DNA of 64,000 nt from Crossaster papposus (GCA_037893245.1 JBAIAA010000025.1:2604001-2668000), one strand, 5' to 3'; shown: positions 21,083 to 31,672, numbered from the stretch's first letter. Program-made: numbers and translations. The notes: a model not told the origin generated them from the letters alone.

Positions 21083-22004
21083 GCGTTGTGCGTGGGGCGT
21101 CGCGCGTGGGGCGTCGCGCAGGTGGCGTCCTGCGGGTGGCGTCGTGCAAGTGGCGTCGTGCGGACGGCGTCGTGCGGACGGCGTCGTGCGGACGGCGTCG
21201 TGCGGACGGCGTCGTGCGGACGGCGTCATGCGGGCGGCGTCGTGCGTGTGACGAGTTGCGACGCGGTACGGGCGACGCGGTACGGGCGACGCGGTACGGG
21301 CGACGCGGTACGGGCGACGCGGTACGGGCGACGCGGTACGGGCGACGCGGTACGGGCGACGCGGTACGGGCGACGCGGTACGGGCGACGCGGTACGGGCG
21401 ACGCGGTACGGGCGACGCGGTACGGGCGACGCGGTACGGGCGACGCGGTACGGGCGACGCGGTACGGCCGACGCGGTACGGCCGACGCGGTACGGCCGAC
21501 GCGGTACGGCCGACGCGGTACGGCCGACGCGGTACGGCCGACGCGGTACGGCCGACGCGGTACGGCCGACGCGGTACGGCCGACGCGGTACGGCCGACGC
21601 GGTACGGCCGACGCGGTACGGCCGACGCGGTACGGCCGACGCGGTACGGCCGACGCGGTACGGCCGACGCGGTACGGCCGACGCAGTACGGCCGACGCGG
21701 TACGGCCGACGCGGTACGGCCGACGCGGTACGGCCGACGCGGTACGGCCGACGCGGTACGGCCGACGCGGTACGGCCGACGCGGTACGGCCGACGCGGTA
21801 CGGCCGACGCGGTACGGCCGACGCGGTACGGCCGACGCGGTACGGCCGACGCGGTACGGCCGACGCGGTACGGCCGACGCGGTACGGCCGACGCGGTACG
21901 GCCGACGCGGTACGGCCGACGCGGTACGGCCGACGCGGTACGGGTGAGGTATGGGTGAGGTATGGGTGAGGTATGGGTGAGGTATGGGTGAGGTATGGGT
22001 GGTA
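21083..22004. repeat. GC-rich minisatellite complex: 14-bp units then 11-bp units
   Basis: 21083-21258 has degenerate 14-bp units (GGCGTCGCGCGTGG, then CGGACGGCGTCGTG). 21259-21944 holds 49 consecutive units of CGACGCGGTACGGS (686 bp exactly): the first 14 end in G, the next 34 in C and the last in G, with one internal G-to-A change near 21685. 21944-22004 continues as GTGAGGTATGG (11 bp). Each 14-mer carries three to four CpGs. The overlapping 293-358-codon frames on both strands are an effect of the repeat, not genes. Confidence 0.95.
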
Positions 22005-22009
22005 TTTGG

Positions 22010-22618
22010 GGCGAGATATTGTGGGAATGGGTGAGGCTTCGTGGTCCTGGTTCGGAGCGAAGAATCTCCCCATATCTAAAACTCTAGTATAGATTCTGGG
22101 GCCCGAACAAAGCAGCAGTGCAAATAGGGTACTAATAACCACGGATCTTGCCGAATGTCCGCAGGGGTTTGAGCGATATTAGTAGAAGGCTTGTAAAAGC
22201 GCTACGTGGCTCAAGCTGATGGTTCATGGGTAACAATGGTTTGTTGCGATAACGCTTTCTCGTGGCAGCGTGTTATTACAGAGGCGAATCACGGCGGTGG
22301 GGTAACGCGTATCTAACGCACATGTCAACACTTAAACATCTTTCAACAGGTTTCACAGCTGCTCTGGAAAACCTTGAAAATGAGTTTCCATTTTTTTCAG
22401 CTAGAGAAAATTTGGGGCAAAAAAATAAAAATTTGGCAAAACCCACAGACTTTAATGTTAGTTCTTAAAAGTGACTTTGTCAGTGACTAAGAAAAGAACA
22501 TTTGTTTTTGCCAGCTTGGCAGGTGTGACCAAAAATGAGAATAAATTAAAACGATTGTAGGCACATACATATAGAGACTTTCTAACCTTTGTTTTTTGGT
22601 TGGTTCGAATCCCACCAG
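22010..22618. other. Intron sequence without recognisable genes
   Basis: Follows the minisatellite. It contains no repeat family or exon that I can recognise; it ends at the acceptor of the next GCC-gene exon. Confidence 0.45.
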
Positions 22619-22813
22619 GTACGACCGGCTCTCACTCGGGGAAGGAGCGGAGTGCCCACCTGTCCTTAATGGAGATGTTCTGTGAGACGCCGGCACTGTC
22701 CTGGCCCACGGGCAACTGCGACGCTGGGTTTCTATGCCTGGCTGGCGCAGCCACATCCAGCCCTGACGACGGCACTAATGCACCCTGTGTAGTCGGTCAC
22801 TACTGCGAAAATG
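22619..22813 (+). pseudogene. GCC-gene exon 8, frame disrupted
   Basis: Splice borders (CACCAG and GTCAGT) and phase 1 are kept and the length is a multiple of three. The first third, however, reads out of pattern: the expected Cys-rich motif switches frame near 22625 and again near 22665-22680. The last part (NCDAGFLCLAGA, CVVGHYCEN) is in the normal frame. Compensating indels are the simplest reading. Confidence 0.65.
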
Positions 22814-23024
22814 GTCAGTTTACGTTTCTCAATTATTCACTTGGGCTTTTTGCACGAATAAGAGAGGCAGTTTTGTTTGTACCTCTTTCAAGAGCCCTGT
22901 TGACAGGACTCACTGGATGCACGTACCACTTCGCATGCATATGGTGTGAAGTGTGCACGACTAAAGAAAGAGACTATGAAATCTCTATTTTTGTGCGAAG
23001 TCTTTATCTACGTATTTCATATGT

Positions 23025-23215
23025 ACATAGTCCGTATGTATGTACGTAGTCCGTATGTATGTATGTAGTCCGTATACGTATGTAGTCTTTAATTTACGTA
23101 GTCCGTATGTACGTAGTTCATATGTGTGCAAGTAGGCTGGATTTGCGTAGTCCGTGCGTGTGTGCATAGTCCGTGCGTGTGTGTATAGTCCGTGCGTTTG
23201 GGTGAGTTAGTCTTG
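23025..23215. repeat. Short tandem repeat with core TAGTCCGTATGTATG
   Basis: Units of about 18-22 bp with TAGTCCGTRYGT recur about nine times, and a further unit lies at 23515-23540, beyond the inserted TIR element. Confidence 0.7.
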
Positions 23216-23216
23216 C

Positions 23217-23494
23217 ATACGCACTGTGGACCTCCGAACAATATAGGTCCACACGATGCGGGAAGAGGTTACGGTGTGTGGACTTGCACACGTCCACAAT
23301 CCGTTTTTCAGTTTCCGAAAAAGAGCGCTAGAGGAAAAACGGGTTAGGGTTATATATAGAAAAGATAGAAGGGACAGCTGAGAGGCCCATAATCCTAATT
23401 TGAGGGTAAATTTGTTTTGGGGAAGCGAGAAAAATGAGTATTTAGTCAAAGTTTGTTAACTACACGAATACAAAGGAATGTCCACAGTGCGTAT
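23217..23494. mobile_element. MITE with 16-bp TIR CATACGCACTGTGGAC
   Basis: CATACGCACTGTGGAC near 23217 pairs with GTCCACAGTGCGTATG near 23479-23494. The interior holds GGGTTAGGGTTA and a nested GTGTGTGGAC/GTCCAC dyad. It interrupts the TAGTCCGT repeat. No ORF. Confidence 0.75.
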
Positions 23495-23674
23495 GTAAGG
23501 TAAAGCGTAGCGCGTGCGTGTGTGTATAGTCCGTGTGTTTGTTAAATGTGTGTCAAATGTGTTTTTCTGATGCCAACAATTTGACGAAGGTTTGAAAACG
23601 ACAAAAACTAAGGAGCTGAGATTTTGTAAACCCCTTTTATTTCACCCACTTTGTCTTTTTGTGAACCCATCCAG

Positions 23675-23932
23675 GCACCAACTCGGCCACCGCTTGCCCC
23701 CCTGGAACAATCAACTCTGACGAGGGTGGACGATCCATGGACGACTGCGTCCCATGCGAGGCTGGTCACTTCTATCAGGGCACGGGCCTGTCGGCACCCA
23801 CGGGCGTCTGCTCAGAGCGCTACTACTGTCCGAGTGACGCCGTGATTGATTCATTTAAGCCCGCCGGCTACGAGTGCCCGGCTGGGTCCTTCTGCCCGAA
23901 TGAGACGGCGACGCCGGTGGCCTGGAACCCAG
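23675..23932 (+). CDS. GCC-gene exon 9 (intact)
   Basis: 258 bp, phase 1 on both sides, donor GTAGGA. Encodes NSATACPPGTINSDEGG, DCVPCEAGHFYQGTG, CSERYYCPSD and YECPAGSFCPNETATP, two GCC-type modules. Confidence 0.85.
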
Positions 23933-24454
23933 GTAGGAATTAAACCCATGTTGTAGGAATTGCAAGACTGTCGCCAGTCCAAACATGTGGCTTGCGACTC
24001 GGGTAAGAATCCTACCAGTGTCGTAGTTGGTTGTATTTCGTGAATGTTGAGCTTTGACCAAAGCTATCAAGCTTGTTCCCTGAACGAGAATTTGTCGGCT
24101 AGCCTCATACTCATACTCAACAGCCTGCATGCACGTACATATACACACACGCCCCTCACGTACATCCTCAAACAGAATACGGCATAGTCGAGGCGAATGA
24201 TAGCCTTGACCCAATTTTGTAATGTGTTTATTTACATTTACGGCCAAATTCGGCCGAGCCAATTAAACACTGTAAACTTTGACCAGATATATTCATGATC
24301 ATTACCTTGAATAATGTGTACTGTCAATAGCCAATTACGTCACCGAATGTGGGACGTTGTTTTGATAATACAGCGCTGGTGCCTGGCGACGAGATCCCGT
24401 GTAGTGTTGTGTTTTTTAACAGCGTGAGGTAATATAAGAAACATTATGTTGAAT

Positions 24455-24745
24455 TGACATGCAATGATGATGATAATGCATTTGTAAAGCGCCATCTATC
24501 TAGATGCCTATTCCGAGGCGCTGCCAGGAACACCGGGGCGAACCCCTTAGCGAAGAGTGTTACTGGGTTCTTTTACGTGCATTACACAACGCACGGGACC
24601 TACAGCTTTACGTCCCATCCGAAGGACGAAGCAATAGTGGTTTAATTGCCTTGCTTAAGGACACATGTGTCGACACCGGGACTCGAACCCACGCTCTGCG
24701 GAACAGAAATCCGAGTTCTTAACCGCCCGGTCACGACACTCCAAT
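24455..24745 (-). mobile_element. tRNA-derived SINE, minus strand
   Basis: Reverse complement has a perfect B box GGTTCGAGTCC, then GGCAATTAAACCACTATTGC, AAAGAACCCAGTAACACT and a tail ending GGCGCTTTACAAATGCATTA, the familiar end of metazoan SINEs of this type. Confidence 0.8.
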
Positions 24746-24820
24746 GACCCGGCTATAGTTATGTATTTCTGCTGTAATCACATCTAAATTTGAGATCTCC
24801 AATTCTCTAAATCCTACCAG

Positions 24821-25033
24821 GCACGTACCAGCCCTCCATGGCCTAGACAAACTGCGAGATCTGCCCCGAGGTTTTTTTCTGCATGGTCAACACCAGCGTG
24901 CCCGAGGATTGCAGTGCCTACTCCTACTGCCCACAGGGCTCCATTGAGCCCACCCCTTGCCCTAATGGCACGTACACCATGGATGGCGTCCAGGGGCTGA
25001 AGGATGCGACGCAGTGCACCCAATGCCCAACAG
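24821..25033 (+). pseudogene. GCC-gene exon 10, nonsense codon
   Basis: 213 bp, phase 1 on both sides. The frame gives TYQPSMA, then TAG (24844-24846), then TNCEICPEVFFCMVNTS, YCPQGSIEPTPCPNGTYT and QCTQCPT. The Cys pattern is in register on both sides of the stop, so this is a point nonsense change in an otherwise normal exon. Confidence 0.82.
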
Positions 25034-25381
25034 GTCGGTTTACTGTCAAGGAATAATTCGAACCAAACTATAGCTTGTTTGCTGAAACGTACTCTTTTTT
25101 AATTAGGTAATAAATCAGTGCGAGGACCCGGTTATTACTGCGTGATAATGACCGGGTTGGGGGATGACCGCTGGCAATGGATCGAGCCGAACTGTTATTA
25201 CCTTTAATAAATACCTTTTTAACGAGAACAATTGTGTGCAGAAGTTCTTTTTTTATCCTTATTTTGTTCTGCGAAGTTTTTTCGATCCTACTTTTTCGCC
25301 TTGGTCTGCTAATAAGAGCCTGCATCCTATCCTGCATCCCATCTTGATTTATTGTTATATTTTATTGGTTTGATTCCTTGG

Positions 25382-25513
25382 GGAGTTACTGCCAAGGGGG
25401 TAGGATTGCAGGTCCCTGCACAGCAGGATTCATCTGCTACTCTGGCTCTGACACCCCGACCCCCTACGGATCAGACCCAGTCGGGGGAGAGCTATGCCCT
25501 TTTGGCTGCTATG
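25382..25513 (+). pseudogene. GCC-gene exon 11, truncated first copy of a tandem duplicate
   Basis: Encodes GSYCQGGRIAGPCTAGFICY and ELCPFGC in one frame, but no donor follows (GCTATGAGTTG). It aligns with 25544-25686 over its whole length. Confidence 0.7.
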
Positions 25514-25543
25514 AGTTGATAACATTTATTGGTTTCATCTTTC

Positions 25544-25686
25544 AGGGAGTTACTGCCGCGGTGGTTGGATTGCAGGTCTCTGCACGGCAGGATTCATCTG
25601 TTACTCTGGCTGTGACAGCCTGACCCCGACGGATCAGACCCAGTCGTGGGAGAGGTATGCCCTAGCGGCTACTACTGCTTGGAAGG
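25544..25686 (+). pseudogene. GCC-gene exon 11, second copy, frameshifted
   Basis: The acceptor TTCATCTTTCAG and donor GTAACT are both good. It encodes SYCRGGWIAGLCTAGFICYS. The expected ending (CPSGYYCLE) is in another frame. Relative to the first copy it lacks bases near 25622-25628. Confidence 0.7.
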
Positions 25687-26022
25687 TAACTCAGTTTTTA
25701 CACAAATGCTAGGTCTGTTAATTAATTTGTATTTTGAATATCTGTTTTTTTAATGTAGATGTACATGTATGTATTAAACAGGTCAGCTTCGGAAACTTTC
25801 AGCAAAAGCAAATGTTACTGTATTACTGTATGTACCCTTGAGCAAAACAGTGCACCTTTTACAGCGAAGATTAGATCGCAAAATACTCTGTAGAGCATTA
25901 ATTGGTTGGTCCAGGCTCCAAATGTCACCCTGGTCAACTTTCCTATTCGATGTCTTGTACACTGTTGCCGGGCGGAGGGTTTAACACCTGCTCGTTAATT
26001 GATTGGGGTGGTTTTTTACCAG

Positions 26023-26160
26023 GTGCGCTGAATGTATCTATATGTTCACCGGGGCAAGTCATCACAGAGCCAGGGGCCAAGAGCTCGGCGGAGTGCACCC
26101 AGTGCCCGGCTGGCTACATCTGCACTATCGACAGCATCAGGGCGGAGCCATGCACACCAG
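26023..26160 (+). CDS. GCC-gene exon 12 (intact)
   Basis: 138 bp, phase 1 on both sides. Encodes ALNVSICSPGQVITEPGAKS and CTQCPAGYICTIDSIRAEPC. The acceptor is TTTTTTACCAG and the donor GTGGGG. Confidence 0.8.
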
Positions 26161-26324
26161 GTGGGGCTGTCATTTAGGCAGATTGTATTAATGTATGCGC
26201 ATATATTAAAGGTGTTCACAAAGTATGTCTAGTGTAAAGGCCAGATCATTATACTTTCTGCAAATGCGAACGCAAAATCGAAATTCACTTCACAAAACCT
26301 CCGCTGCGAAATTTGCTGGAGTTG

Positions 26325-26425
26325 GCAATCCGGAGGTCGCTGGTTCAAGCCACGCTCAAGTCAATTTCTTTGTTAAATTTTGAAAAAAAATAGTATTAAC
26401 TGCACCTAGTCGGTTCGTTTAAAAT
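26325..26425 (+). mobile_element. tRNA-derived SINE 3' fragment
   Basis: Matches the 7050 copy from the B box (GGTTCAAGCC) through AGTCAATTTCTTTGTT and GTATTAACTGCACCTAG. Confidence 0.65.
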
Positions 26426-27369
26426 GTTGTATTAAAAAAGCGTATCATCTTTGGGTGATCAGTTTGTTATTTTCCCAGGTCAATGCAACATTGCTAATGT
26501 TGCTAGTATTGTACAGGGTTTCCCCTTGACTCTTTTTTTTTTCACTAGCCGGCCGGACCAGTTATTTTTTTGTAAGTAACCTTTTACGTCTATTACAATG
26601 TAAATAACGTATACACCGACGTCGTGATAATGGTTAATTGGACAGTGATGTTCTAGAATATTATAAATATTATGATTAATAACGGGGACAAAGCGAGCCA
26701 CTTGAATTCCGACTTCCATTCTTTTCAGTACGATTTGCTTTGATCGTAGTCTTTGTCGCGCTCAGATCTATCTCGTTTTGTCAATTTCCCAGCTCCAGGA
26801 TCTGGAACGAACGGGAACAATCGCCACATCGCGTCAATTTTATTTTCGGGATCCACTGCTGTCCGATACGCCCTGTACTCAATCAAAATACTGCAGCAAA
26901 ATGTAAAGCTAAAAAACCTTGCACATGCAATTCGCAAGCGACTAGGTTTAATAAATTGATACATTGTAAAACAATTAACTATGGCAGTCCTTTATTTCAA
27001 AGGAGCGCGCTAGCTATAGCTAACCGGCCATGAACATCGCGAATAAACACTATGTACAGGAATGACATGATCCTATCTGTGCAATGCACGTGCACTGTTG
27101 TGTACATGTACTCTAAATTGTACATGTACTGTACTAGTAAACAGTTGATCTTGGAAATCACGTGTAATGTTTTCAATATTTTAACTCGCCCGCCGGACGA
27201 CCAAGGAAAGTGTTTTGACTCGTTCGTAGCTGTTTTCACTCGCATTTGGCGAGTGGGCGACCGCTATAAAGGGAAAACCCTGTCGTGACTTTGGGGACAT
27301 GATCCCTGTCTACATGAAAATTACGAGTTTGTGGCTTCTGACTAGTGCCCCCGAACAACGATACATAAT

Positions 27370-27500
27370 TTGAGGAACCCCCAACACAGGGCTGGACAGC
27401 TCAGTTGGTAGTGCACCGGAACGGCAATTCGGCGGTTGCTGGTTCAAACCCCGCTACACTCGATTTCTTTGTTCAATTTTCAAAAGAGGAGTTAAGATGT
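27370..27500 (+). mobile_element. tRNA-derived SINE
   Basis: GGGCTGGACAGCTCAGTTGG (A box), GGTTCAAACCC (B box) and the tail CGATTTCTTTGTTCAATTTT; same family as the 7050 copy. Confidence 0.75.
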
Positions 27501-27670
27501 GTTCAACTTTTTGAAATTTTTATCCCAAAAAACTTTCCCCGACGTCACAAATTCATGTTGGCACTTGCAATTTTTTTAAAATTCATGTAGCAGTTCATCA
27601 TCAAATAAATATTATTGTTGAAATGCAAAACAGTTTTTAAAAAATTGCTTTCTTTTTTGTGTCGTTTCTA

Positions 27671-27778
27671 GGCTACTATTGTGAGTTTAATGAGGATCCT
27701 AAACAGTGGCGGAATCGCAGGCCACCAATTCCAGCACATGCATGCCCTGCCCAGCTGGCTATTGGTGCAACTACCCAG
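27671..27778 (+). pseudogene. GCC-gene exon 13, frameshifted
   Basis: Acceptor GTCGTTTCTAG and donor GTATGT. The 5' part reads YYCEFNEDPK; the 3' part in another frame reads STCMPCPAGYWCNYP. At least one indel lies between, near 27700-27725. Confidence 0.7.
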
Positions 27779-27905
27779 GTATGTGGTTGTACTCCTCATT
27801 GGATGAAACACTGTCATAACTCTTGCATTCCAGTTTGGAATCTCGATGAAGCCATCCAAGCTGATGTGATGTTGTGCGTTCAGCTTAGCCATATTATTAT
27901 GGCTC

Positions 27906-28305
27906 AAATGCTGGACTTGCTCCGTATTGAGAGCCACACAGCGGCCAGATGTAAAAATGGCGGAAGGTCCAGAAAACATTCGGTTGCTATTGACGAATGA
28001 AGGCATAGCGCCACCAAGGGCAGCTTTGCCTGTGCACATCGAGCATGCGTCATGTTTTTTGGAAACCAAAGCTGCAGTTGGTGGCAATTTGCGATCTTGT
28101 GCACAACGATCCATCTTGCTAGTTATTGGTACAGGATTAGCTAGACGGTCTGAAGATACAGAATTCCCAAGTCAGTAACTGCATGAAAACAAAAGCCCAA
28201 ACCGCTGTTTTTGTACCCTGTCATCATATCTATGTCCATAGCAACAGAATGTTTTTTACACGTGATTGCTGTGTGGCTCTCGATACGGAGGAAGTCTAGT
28301 AACAC
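27906..28305. mobile_element. Inverted-repeat element
   Basis: CTCCGTATTGAGAGCCACAC near 27920 recurs inverted near 28266-28290 (GTGTGGCTCTCGATACGGAG), and similarity extends over about 80 bp per arm (AAAACATTCNGTTGCTAT). There is no transposase ORF. Confidence 0.65.
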
Positions 28306-28470
28306 TAATGTCACGTGATACGGGCGACCCACTTCTCACGTTTTCACGAAGTAACGCAAAGCCTATATCTAATATACCCGGAGAGCGTCACTTCGTAAAA
28401 ACAAACAAATCAGATACGCCGTGTTCGAGTTTTCACGAAGTGACGCTATCCGTGTGTATTAGCTATAGAG

Positions 28471-28560
28471 GTGTACAAAATCTGCACGGAGGGAACTTCC
28501 CGCAACCAGAATGGAACGTGCCTAGACGCTGCCGAATGGAAAGATCACTGCAAAACAGGG
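28471..28560 (+). CDS. GCC-gene exon 14, post-repeat domain
   Basis: 90 bp in phase 0 with donor GTAACA. Reads VYKICTEGTSRNQNGTCLDA then AEWKDHCKTG. The spacing of Cys differs from the GCC modules, so it begins another domain that continues in the next exon. Confidence 0.65.
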
Positions 28561-29049
28561 GTAACATATAAAAACACAAAGAAAAGGTTCTAACTCATAT
28601 TGTGAACCTCCCATTAAACTCCAGTTGGTTGTACCCGACTTAAAGGATCTAAGTGGGGTACTATAGCCCTTTTGCAGCACCCCTTTGAGTTCTTTGAAGT
28701 TTAATACAACTACTTGACTTTGAAACTGCAGCCACACTGTCCAACTGATTGAGACCATATAGCAGTCATCATGTGGTCGTTGATATAATAACTCACTGTC
28801 AAAAAGCAGGCAGCCACATATACAAAAATGTAGTTCGGAAGGGCAGTAACTTCTCCAGTGGTTTTCCTCTGTGATTTAGGTCTTGGTTTTGGTTACAGTA
28901 GTTGATTGCATTATCTAATGAAAACCACAGGCAAGTGACATAAAAGGGTGCAAGGGAGTTTTAATGGAAGGTTCTTCTCATGTTAAATATCATGTGACAT
29001 GGTCTACATTTTATTGTTACGGGTTCTTTTGAAATTGTTTTGTCACTTA

Positions 29050-30577
29050 AGGCCATGTCACAAGAAACCGAATCGCAAGAACATTCGTAAACCTTATTGA
29101 AAAATTAATATTTTTCTAGTACGGTGGAGAACGGACATAAAATGCAATTCATCAACTTTCTCATACCGCCCCAGTACCGTTCTGTTTCCGTACCAGTACC
29201 GTATACAGCATAAAATTTGATCCAGAATCTAGCAATTTTGTCCGAGCCGAGACAATACTGTTGACGAATTCACCGTTGCTAAACCTAACCATTACCGTTC
29301 TATAAACTGTTGCGCACCGCACATAACTTACCAACACCGACCGGCAACCGTCGGAAACGGGTGGCTAGCGAGTGTATAAATAAGCGTCTCCGTTCAAATC
29401 ATTACAGTTCCGGATATCGACGAGAACACTACGAGAACGCTACTAAATCATTCTCCAGATTCAAGATGGGCAAAAGAGGACGTGGTGCTGCTAGTCGTGG
29501 TCGTTGTGAATATCCTGCCCCTGAAGCTGTAGATTTAATAACAGCTGATGTCCACGATGTCGTCGTGCTGCTCGTGGTCGTGGTAGGGGTGCTGTTGGCC
29601 ATGATGATCCTGCCATTCACGGGGGGACTAGCAGCAGCAGCAGTTCTCCAGCAAGAGAAGAGGAGGTGCAGGCTGAAGCTGAGTTGGAGGTTGAGGATGA
29701 GGCTGAGCCAGCTGCTTCACAGTCCCAGAGCAAGAAGAGGAAGGCTAAAATCAGCTACCAGGTGAAGGCTAATGATGAGACGAAGCTGCTTGAGTGGGTC
29801 GAAGGCGAGGAGTTTTTGTGGAACCATCGCAAGTCCAATTACAAGAATACCCAGATGAAAGCTGTCAGGTGGGAGGAGAAGGGACAGGAGTTGGGCTACA
29901 CTGGAACTCATTTGAAGGGCTGGTGGTCGCAGATGAGGGATATGTGGACAAAAATTCACCAAACCAAGATCGGACAAGCAGCCAAGCCCCTGTCTGATCG
30001 TGCCATCTACATCCAGCAGAGCATGCATTTCCTGTCCCGTGTCGTCCACCACCATGCCCAGTTTGTGCAAACATTATCATTTTATCATGAACATACTTTT
30101 GCTAATGCATATTATGAAATATTATATTCCTATAAATGTTATTTCAGTTGCTGTACATTAAAATATTATTAACTAGCTAAATAGTAATAAATGTGCATAA
30201 ATGTAATTCTATTTTTATGTAATATTTCCCTACTTGCAGATTCTTCCAGACCCAGACACTGTTCCTGACGTGTTGGAAGCAGCAGAGCTGCACGTATCCA
30301 ATCTCTCGTGATCCGGTACTGGTACGCTGATATCAAAACTTGCCGTATCAGTAACGGCTTATAAACGGCAAAACAGATCCAATACCGAGCTGATAGCCTG
30401 CAAGTAACAACCTGTTAACGTGCCCCAGTTCGGTGGCAATTTTTGAACATGTTTAACACTTTTTTTCAGCAATTTCGTGCTGTCCTTATAACCCTGAGAC
30501 AGCCAGTGTCAATAACTTGTCAGTAACGATAGAGAAACGACCACTTACCGATCATTCGGTTTCTTGTGACAGGGCCT
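29050..30577 (+). mobile_element. PIF/Harbinger-type element with a MADF ORF, no transposase
   Basis: Ends AGGCCATGTCACAAGAAACC and its inverted partner (one mismatch in the first 24 bases) are flanked by the 3-bp target duplication TTA (29047-29049, 30578-30580). The interior encodes only a MADF/Myb-like protein, the accessory DNA-binding protein of Harbinger elements. No DDE transposase is seen, so it would be mobilised in trans. Confidence 0.85.
29466..30311 (+). pseudogene. MADF/Myb-SANT-like accessory protein of Harbinger element
   Basis: It begins MGKRGRGAASRGR, is RG-rich and then Ser- and Glu-rich, and has a MADF-like core: DETKLLEWVEGEEFLWNHR, MKAVRWEEKGQELG, LKGWWSQMRDMWTKIHQTK. 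The frame shifts between the RG-rich start and the core near 29560. A short last exon is likely at 30239-30311 (acceptor TACTTGCAG; PDPDTVPDVLEAAELHVSNL then stop). The matching donor near 30063 lacks GT. In the family this protein helps the transposase bind and enter the nucleus. Confidence 0.7.
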
Positions 30578-30581
30578 TTAG

Positions 30582-30762
30582 GGCGGGTGTCCTGCAGAAG
30601 ACTACATCAGCTACGACGTGACCCTCTCACTCTGCGTCTGCAAGGTGGATGACCTGCAGGAGATATGTGACCTGGAGTGTCGCCTTGCCCAGCGCAACCG
30701 CATCACTGTGGTGTGCGAGAAACCGCCGTACCTGTGCATTGAGTACCCCAGTGGAGACCAGG
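30582..30762 (+). pseudogene. GCC-gene exon 15, one-base insertion
   Basis: Encodes GGCPAEDYISYDVTLSLCVC, KVDDLQEICDLECRLAQRN and RITVVCEK. A run of four A at 30720-30723 then shifts the frame to an early stop, while the continuation (YLCIEYPSGDQ) is found one base later. Donor GTAGGG at 30763. It follows exon 14 in a compatible phase. The acceptor AG abuts the Harbinger target duplication. Confidence 0.75.
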
Positions 30763-31073
30763 TAGGGCCGGTGTACTTTAAATAGACACTTGGGATGCCA
30801 TAACAGTATTTATTAATTATCTTCGCCAGGAGGTTAGGTTTTTGCCTGTCTTTTTTTTTTTTGCAGGGTGGGTAGATAGCTTTATGTGATGATTCTTTAA
30901 GTTGTTTAATTGCTCTGGATCCATATCAGGAATCTGGATTGCTTTGAATGATTTTTGTTAACGTTAAGATAGGGTGACATACGAAGCGTGTTAAGTGACA
31001 GCGCCACCGAGCAGTGACATGCCATTTCTTGGTTGGTGCACTTTTCGGAGGTTGGAGCAGAGGTCTGGGGTGC

Positions 31074-31672
31074 GTTCCACTAGAGTTCGTGTGTTTTAGA
31101 CCAAAAATTACCGTTGTACGCAAGACTAACCAATCAGCACATGCGAGTGTTCGTGAGGTCAGCAGTGATTGCGTTCCATCCAATGAACTATTGGGACTGT
31201 ACCGTAGCTTATTGTTATTCATAATAAGGTCTGGCATACGATCTACATGATTATTATAATCATTAGTATACCCCCCGGTTGCATGACTGACACGCCAGAT
31301 ATGTACATGTACAATAGCGAGAATTGTAATGGTATTTTCAACCTGCAGGTTGTCGGGATCAAACCATTTAAATGCAGGGAACACGAACGATATTTTCAGA
31401 CAATTTACAATATATTTCTGCATATTAAACAATATATTTTCCGTGTTATGTTTAACAATAGAAGCGGGCCGGGCATGTATATACTAATAATTAGAATAAT
31501 CATGTATATCGTATGTCAGGCCTCATTACGAATAACAAGCCAAGGTACAGTGCCGACAGTTCATTGGATGGAACGCAAGCACCGCTGACCTCATGAACAC
31601 TCGCAAGTGCTGATTGGCTAGGCTTGCGTACAACGGTTATTGACGGTCTAAAACGCAAGAACTCTACTCGCA
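31074..31672. mobile_element. Hairpin MITE with arms of about 200 bp
   Basis: GTTCRTGAGGTCAGCRGTG, GCGTTCCATCCAATGAACT and the GCATACGATCTACATGATTA region are present on the left arm (31074-31275) and inverted on the right arm (31475-31672), separated by about 200 bp. Confidence 0.8.

Larger units (their letters stand above)
6286..30762 (+). pseudogene. Cysteine-rich GCC2/GCC3 (ephrin-receptor-like) repeat protein, decayed gene with about 15 exons
   Basis: The exons listed separately encode repeated motifs of the form GxYC, C-P-x-G-T-Y and C-x-x-C typical of GCC2/GCC3 or ephrin-receptor-like modules, so the ancestral protein was secreted or a large ectodomain. Most internal introns are phase 1 with AG/GT borders, the classic arrangement for shuffled extracellular modules. 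The two last exons leave the repeat pattern and form a different Cys-containing domain. Damage includes frameshifts in at least five exons, a TAG at 24844, a MITE in exon 2, a partial exon duplication and a Harbinger insertion at an acceptor. The start of the gene was probably removed or displaced by the Polinton. I cannot assign an orthologue. Confidence 0.75.

Noticed and set aside
21066-22142. Long overlapping ORFs (293-358 codons) on both strands
   Set aside because: They are produced by the stop-free 14-bp repeat; no start context, splice sites or non-repetitive domain.
23336-23350. Interstitial telomere repeat GGGTTAGGGTTA
   Set aside because: Only two units, inside a MITE; not a telomere remnant.
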